Shown one piece after another: positions 57,601-64,000 of a DNA stretch of 64,000 nucleotides. The DNA lies in assembly GCA_012932865.1 (NCBI GenBank), contig SAXG01000138.1:1-64000 (forward strand). Direction: 5' to 3'. The notes below the pieces were generated by a model. That model ran no database searches, was not told where the DNA came from, and was given only the letters and a program-made list of their open reading frames with translations. Each line of letters opens with the position of its first letter. The first letter of the stretch is position 1. The DNA comes from Amylostereum areolatum (taxonomy: Eukaryota; Basidiomycota; Agaricomycetes; Russulales; Stereaceae). Position numbers and translations under genes: made by a program.

Positions 57601-60600
57601 GATCTTGCCATCCTTCGTGGATGTGTCGGCTTTGATGGCAACGCAGTGAGTGGGTGTTTGGCTCACCATCAAGCTATCGTCTCTAGCCTTTACAGATTCT
57701 CAAGCACAAGACGGCTATACTCGACATTCTCTCTACGCTGTCTGATAAAGCCCTCAGCGAACGAGGGTACAGTGCGACTGGTCGCTTTGTCATGCGCACA
57801 CTAGCCACACTCGTTGGGATCTATCCCATCAATAGTCGGTTTGTCAACGCGTCTGATTGGGATAGTCCAGGTAAAGGCCGTGTCCGTGCTCTATTGCTTT
57901 CTTTCTGACATCCACGGTGTAGAATTTGAGAAGGATCATAATCTTTACTGGGGAAAATTATACAAACCCGAGGAAGTCAAGATCGAATGGCACGGTAAAC
58001 ATGCAGACCTCTCAGTTGTTTTAGCGCTGACTGGCCTTAGTGCCTTCCGAGGATGAGATTACCTTCATCTTTGAAATTCTGGAAAGCCTCGTGTCGCCCG
58101 CACTGGACAAGATAGAACGGCTCCTAGAAACTGCTGGCACCTGGGACAGCGTTGCCCGCAATGACTTTTGCCGGTACGTAAATCACTTTTGAGCAGTAAG
58201 AAGCCACTAAGGCATTTCATAGATACCTGCATTTTTGCAGGTCCGCATGGGGTGGCCTTCCTACCTTCTTCAAAGAAGGGCCCAAAACGACGATCCATCC
58301 GGGTTTGAACCTTGAAGTGGAGGTCGAGGAACTGGTCATCGCCACAACCCAATGTTGAGGCTGGATTTGCTCTCACGAATTTTGAGGACCCACGATATCG
58401 AAAGGCCGTCAAATACCGTGAAAGATTTGGTTCCGTTGTCCATCGAGCAGCACAGGCACTCAGTCAAAATCACGAGGGCGAAGACCATATTGACGCTGTC
58501 CTCTCAGTGGCCAGATCCATAGAGGTTTATCTCCTTGACTATGCGATGTCTAATGACGAATTCGCCAAGATGCAGAGAGCCTACAACCAAGCGAAGGAGT
58601 AAGCAGTATCCCTACGTGTGTGATTGCAGTTCTTACGCTGCTATGGTTTCAGTCTTCATCGCATATGGCCGAAACAGCGGGAAACTTCCCGCCTGGTTCT
58701 GGTGAAACGAGCACAAGTCTATCTTAGCAGCCGCATCTACCTCAACTCTTTATACCGTCGGAGGGATGCTTTAGACGATAAGCTTATCGACGATCTGCTG
58801 GAGTTATCCTTGTCGCCTTACACGCGCGTGAGAAGGTATGTACGTCGATGTAACCTTTTGACGCCGTGCTAACACGCTCCAAGATACGCCCAACAGTTCA
58901 TTCACCATGTGTCTGGCGTAGGTGTTCATTCACTGGTCCCACACAAACTATCAGCTTATACTATATCAGTCCTACGTACGATCAACAAAGATGATACTTC
59001 CAAAGCTTTTCAACGCGTTATCGCGAGGCGTAGACCCTGACAGGATGAAGGGGGCTCTGTATATTCTCTGGAACAAGGGAATCGGTCAGTGCTCAATACG
59101 TTTCTTTCACTTTCCCCTGACGAGCCGCTATCACAGCCACATACGCCCTTTCTGGTATAGTCAACTCTCTCATTACATATACACTTGTTGTTTCGGTCCT
59201 CACAACTACATCAGATCCAAAAGACCCTCAACTCTATGGTCAGTACTTGATGGCGGTGTTAGAATGCCAACACCAAGAGAAGGTTCGTGGCAGTATGGCT
59301 GGTGACATCGTTTGGGATTTTATTCTAAACATCCTCTACAGCCTTCCATCCAACAGTTGGTTAATAATGTTGCGAAGGATTGTGTGGTAATCTCGCGGAG
59401 GAAGCCAACCGCTCCAACGCATATGTGGACGACACGCCGGAACTTCTCGAGGCTTTGCGCGCGCTTGAGATTGAACTCCCAGGAACTTCAGATAATACCG
59501 CCCTTTTGGAAGAGGCGCGTTCGAAAGGGAAGGCGAGAGTAAAAGCCAGGAATCTGCGGTATGACATGACTGTAGGCGGACCGATTATCACCTTGTTTAT
59601 GATGAAGAACATGCCTAACAACACTGAAGGTGGCGTCTATTGTGGAAGTAGCATCGAGGACGACGACACACGTGAGTCCAGTATAACCCCATCCATTCCA
59701 TACGCACTCACATCGATCCTTCAGTGGAGATATGTACAAATGGCTCTGAAGTTTTTGTATGAACTTATTCGGAGAGATGTCGCCCCTTCTCCCGATGTTT
59801 GCAAGCTTTTCCTGGTCAACACTACGAGTCCCCACCCTACCTTGCGGTCCGTGGCTCAAAAGTGCGCAACTCGCTAGTCCATGCTGTTATTGCTCTGATC
59901 AGTGACCGTCGACTCGCTATAGGGGTGTTGTCAAGCTGACTGTGTTTATCAAAATGCGTACCTATTCCAAGTCGTCTCAGGAGCTTTGGTTTGCACGAGT
60001 GGAAGAATCCGCTCCAGAGGGCCATCCCCATCCGCTCTTCTGAAGAGTTCTACTCATATGTCAAGAAGCCCATCTCAACCGACGTTGATTCACAGTGAGT
60101 TCAACTTCCTTCTGAAGTTGGAGAGAGTAACCGTAATTTTTCTCGTCAGAGTCTTCTTTCTCGACAAGGCAGCGTCTGGGTTCCTCACTTGGGCTCCGAC
60201 AACGAAAGTCTATTTACCTGTTCCATCCGGAAATCCGCCTTTTGTCTGGGAGATCGCATCCCAGCCTACTCTCCAGATAATTATAGACATGGTCACCACG
60301 GCGACTACCTCGAAAAGTTGGTAGCACTATGGGGTCAGGAATCCAGCAAAGACGCGACCAAGCTGGACCTTCGGAACGATAACGTGATTTTCGTCAAGAG
60401 CATTGGTACGCGTTCATTGTAAGTATAGACATGCTGTCATTCACGCCACCTTCAGCCAAGATTCTGCAAGGCTCTGGCATTGAAAACATACTGGCCTTCC
60501 TCGAGCCCCTGCTTACAGACCAGGACCGCTTCAAGCAGCGTGCTGCCGCCGAAGTATTGGCTGGCCTTTCACGAGGTATTGCGAGCTTTCTCCTTTGCAG

Positions 60601-62676
60601 TCCGTCCGTGCGTTGAGTTTACTGAATTGATTTGCTAGGGTCCAAGCATTGGCCAAAGCAACACTCTGATACTTTCTGGCAGTGGACTATCTCCCGTTTG
60701 GATCAGATCTATGCGCAGATCAAACCAGACACTATCGCCTTTGGGAGACGATGATCAACGTGAGTTTACAAGGTCATCGTACCGATGGGCAACTAATCAC
60801 GGGCAATACAGTGTCAACTCCAAGGCAGGGATCCGCGTCGCCATCCCGAGCTGGTCTCGTGGATTCTCGCCTTGCCCCTTGACTTCCAGAGCAGTTCTGC
60901 ATTTGCTAGTACGTGCAATGAGAAATCGTCATAGAACCGTGCTCACTTTCCATCAGTGACCAAATCTTTGACCATGGTCAGTTGTTTCATGGACTACGTC
61001 GGATATCGAGACATGGGACCTCGTGGACAAACACTTCCGAATCTTCCTCGAGAACACCACGTTGCGTATGCGGAGGGTAAACTAAGCATCCTGTTATGGC
61101 CTTGATGAATCTACTCACCACGGATTCAGATGCGGGCCACCATCGCCGAGGATATATTCATGAACATCACCAATCGGTGGAACCCTACGTATCCCACTGT
61201 TCAGGCTTTCTTGGAAGCTTGCAGCAACACCGATGATCCTCTTTACATTCGGTCAGTAAAGGTCACTCCTGGCTGCGTAAGCCAGAATACTGACAGCGTT
61301 ACTAGGCGGTCTCCTTTCGTAGAAGAAGTCACGAACTTTGTAGGCCAGCTACCGGTTTGGAAAGAAGAGCGGTTCCCACCACCAAGGGTGAACCAGTCCC
61401 AAGTGCGTGATTGGTGCATCGTCTTTGTTTGGTAGATACCGAATGATAGTTTGTAGTACGACAAAGTCTCTCTTACCCGTAAGCTTCTCTCTCCTCGCTC
61501 GCGCCGCAGTGTTAATGCGATGAACTCTAGTGCTTCGGTGGATCTGGGTATCTTTTCTATAGTCCTCAAGCGTCTTTGATGTTTCCTTACGTTATTCCTA
61601 TGCTGTGCGTCCCCTAGTTCTCTCTTGACAACCCGAGCTAAGGTCGCTGCAGTCGCGAATTCCTCCAAATGACGGAGCTTAGCGACAATCCTGAGCTCGG
61701 GTCCCACAGCCAAGCGGTTCTCTACATCATCTCAGCGGTCACTCCCACCTCCGGAGCTCATCGACCCGATTATCTCTACCTTTGTGGATGCGATCAAATC
61801 TTCGACGGTGAGTGACGTTCGCTCATACCTGGGATCACCACTCACCCTTGCATAGTCGTGGCGCATTCGACAATATGCAATGCCACCCCTGATCGTATTC
61901 TTTTATCGCAACCTGCTGAGTATCCCGGACGGGGCCATGACGCGTATCATGGATCTTCTGCTGGATTGTCTTTCTGACGACAACGTAGAAGTCCGAGAGA
62001 TGGCAGCCAAGACGCTGTCGAGTATTGTCAGAGTGTCACAGCGACAGAGCATCATCCCACTGAGGGTGCGTTCACACTTTGTACGCTCACGAAGGTCGTC
62101 TGCTAACACTCGTGTACCTTGCTGCAGGACCGTTTCATGAAGCTCGCTCGCAACACCAAGCTTCCGCCTCGAAGAGATCCCGGATACACGGAGTCTATGC
62201 GCACGTTGCACTCCGCCATCCTTGGTCTATGCGCACTGATAGAAAGCTTCCCGTATTCGGTTGAGGAGTGGATGCCATCGCTCACAGATGGCGAGTGCTT
62301 TAACTCTGATAACGCCTAATCACAGCTGAACGGTCTTCATAGTCCTTGCCTTGCACGCCACGGATCCCCTCCTATCTCTACGACCATCCGCCATGCTGCG
62401 TCGGAGTTTAAGAAGGTGTGTTCTCTCTTACCGACAATCGACAAAGCACTAACGGCTGTTCAATGGTAGACTCACCAGGTACGCGTCGTAATGTGGCCCA
62501 GATTGACGAGTGCTGATCGAGACGCGTGTTTAGGATACATGGCACAAGGACCAAATGGCATTCGACGAAGACCAGTTGCAGAATCTTTCGACGATGCTGG
62601 TCGGGACGTCGTATTGTGAGGACTTGCGGTTACAGGGAGCCCTGCACGTGATCTTACTTATCTCGCAGATGCATGA
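54676..62676 (+). CDS. blm10: Proteasome activator BLM10/PA200
   Basis: Giant HEAT-repeat activator that caps the 20S proteasome (nuclear and cytoplasmic). The start is MEIVLSGSNSGMYAYLQS at 54676. It continues CWLLMRYPMSKPVRAKLVRL, then DLQLPWKPLWRALQKELW, FLPPTHIYLYMPTLFKLWEA, EIRRAFVTTLRTPALLAMFS, and repeated helices through FFYRNLLSIPDGAMTRIMDL, RDRFMKLARNTKLPPRRDPG and AILGLCALIESFPYSVEEWM. More than 25 short introns are inferred. The last GTGAGG intron (62616-62668) joins TSYT to an 8-nt exon, giving TSYYA and TGA at 62674-62676, which is the HbYX docking tail. One problem: near 59990 the frame must shift by one base (ELW to LHEWKNPLQR), see findings. Otherwise the gene seems intact and of usual length (about 1,900 residues). 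Confidence 0.9.
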
Positions 62677-64000
62677 TCAAGATGAAAACGGTAAGGAGAC
62701 CTCGCCAGAAGAAAGGGAGACTCGTGATGTGTGTTCGAAGTATGTATGTATAACGGTATCTGTGCCCTTCTCGGATTAATCGTGATGACGACGGGATCGA
62801 CCGATTAACATTGAATATTGGGCTCGGGCGTGATATAAAGCCAACTTACTGGGATCCTCTTAGGAGCAAGACGATTGGTACGGTTTCGTCGTTACAGGCT
62901 TCCGCGCTGTAAGTGACGGTGAACGGGATGGCGGTTCAGAGCGAGATCAAGTATTAGGTATCGGGCGGGTCACAGAGTCGCACGTCAGTTTGGGGTAGGA
63001 GACCGCGATTCGTACATTGCGCGTTGGCCTCGAGGATCGATGAAGCGAAGATATAAGAGCGACGGGCAGGGGGAAAGGCGAAAGAGGGTGTGCCATCGAT
63101 GCCTCGAGGTTGGGTATGGAAGGAGAGAAGCGAGACGGGTAAGAGGAGATGGGCACGAGGAGGCCTCGCTGAAAGAAAGAACGGGGACATGTTGGAGACA
63201 TGAGCAGGAAGATGTGATAGATATCACAAATGAATTCGTTCTGATGTGCGGGCCGTGGGAATCGATTGCCGTGCGTTGACAAATGGGGGGATAAAGCACG
63301 GCGTACGACCTCGAGCGCTTTCCATCCTTGACCGAAACCTCGACTGACGGACGACGACGACGACGCGCGGACGACTTGGAACGACCTCGACGACGACCTC
63401 GACTCGAAGCTTGAACGAACACGCCGACGATATCGATAGCTGGGCACGACCTCTGCGCGTGTCCATCGCCTTCGCCGACGTCCGCGCCCTCACTCTGTCC
63501 GGTATTTATTGGCGTTCGCGGCCGCACCGAGGGCACGTTGCGATCAATTCTCGCTTGAGCCAGCCAGCGCTCTCAGGCTCTCCGCTTCCCCTCCACCCTC
63601 ATCTCCCAATCTCTTCCTCCCCTTGACCTCACGACTGGTTCACGCCTTGGCTTCCACCTCCCCGAGTTCCGACTCACCTTTTTATATCCCTCTTCATCCC
63701 CTCCCTTAGACCTCTCTCTCCACTCGGTCTCCCCCCACTGCCCCCCACTTCTTCGGACGCAAAGCTTCCTTCCTGCTCCAGTCCGTCAAAGTCGGTTGGC
63801 CTCCCCCTGCATCTACACCTCAGCACACTTCATCGGTACACCCCCACGCAAATTGTTTATTCCTCATCTACCTATCCATCGCCTTCATCATCTCTCAAGC
63901 AGCACTTCGGACGCACGCAACTGTTTTATACTTAACTGGCACGTCTTCCCCGACCTCTTCGTCATCTTTGCCTTTCCGCAGCTGCTCATCTTCATCGTCC
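62677..64000. other. Intergenic to window edge, no gene supported
   Basis: After the BLM10 stop there is a G/A-rich stretch to about 63300 and an ACG-rich patch (about 63340-63420). A long pyrimidine-rich tract follows to the end (about 63540-64000) that resembles upstream/leader sequence of a plus-strand gene starting beyond the window. I see no coding exon. Confidence 0.45.

Noticed and set aside
62947..63626. Open frames on both strands after BLM10 (for example minus 62947-63447 and plus 63411-63626)
   Set aside because: Arg/Ser-rich frames over ACG and pyrimidine repeats with no domain, start context or intron pattern.

Overview
The window looks like chromosomal DNA of an Agaricomycete (mushroom-forming basidiomycete). 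The genes are broken by many introns of roughly 35-70 bp with GT(A/G)NGT donors. The mobile elements are types typical of these fungi: a Plavaka transposase, a tnp2/CACTA-type transposase and a chromodomain Ty3/gypsy element. The housekeeping genes are intron-dense and closely packed. I cannot name the species.

Layout. (1) About 0.5-29.3 kb is a mobile-element island. It holds a decayed DUF6698-like gene, a 135-bp tandem repeat, and a nearly intact chromovirus at 4731-12249 with identical-length 459-bp LTRs and an AACCT target duplication. Next come an unrecognised intact multi-exon gene only 44 bp beyond the 3' LTR, and a Plavaka transposase gene whose reading frame can be followed from end to end, with a small coiled-coil gene on the opposite strand. 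Between about 19.1 and 21.7 kb lies a mosaic of broken host-gene pieces (an areA GATA-like domain and PCL/PHO80-type cyclin pieces). A tnp2/CACTA-like transposon follows, with its own opposite-strand companion gene and one in-frame stop in the transposase. (2) About 29.5-62.7 kb is gene-rich and largely orthologous core biology: a basidiomycete F-box-like protein, COP9 signalosome subunit 6, MCM5, tRNA-Lys(CTT), a C2H2 zinc-finger regulator, an Nramp metal transporter, Mediator subunit MED6, AP-3 sigma, an ecdysoneless/SGT1 homologue, V-ATPase subunit F, TIM21, a chalcone-isomerase-fold (AIM18-like) mitochondrial protein, and the very long proteasome activator BLM10/PA200. (3) 62.7-64 kb has no gene I can support.

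How the parts relate. The chromovirus shows a complete replication logic in its sequence. The promoter lies in the LTR, the predicted RNA 5' end is complementary to a site 2 bp past the LTR (Tf1/sushi-type self-priming), a GGGTTTT slippery site sits on the Gag stop for -1 frameshifting into Pol, and a polypurine tract abuts the 3' LTR. Its Gag frame carries one premature TAA. In the core block, CSN6 and MCM5 share a 293-bp divergent promoter with two perfect ACGCGT (MCB) boxes on the MCM5 side. BLM10 ends, after an 8-nt terminal exon, in the Tyr-Tyr-Ala tail that docks on the 20S proteasome.

Exon models were read by eye from splice consensus plus remembered family alignments. The outer limits of the DNA transposons and of the gene fragments are approximate.
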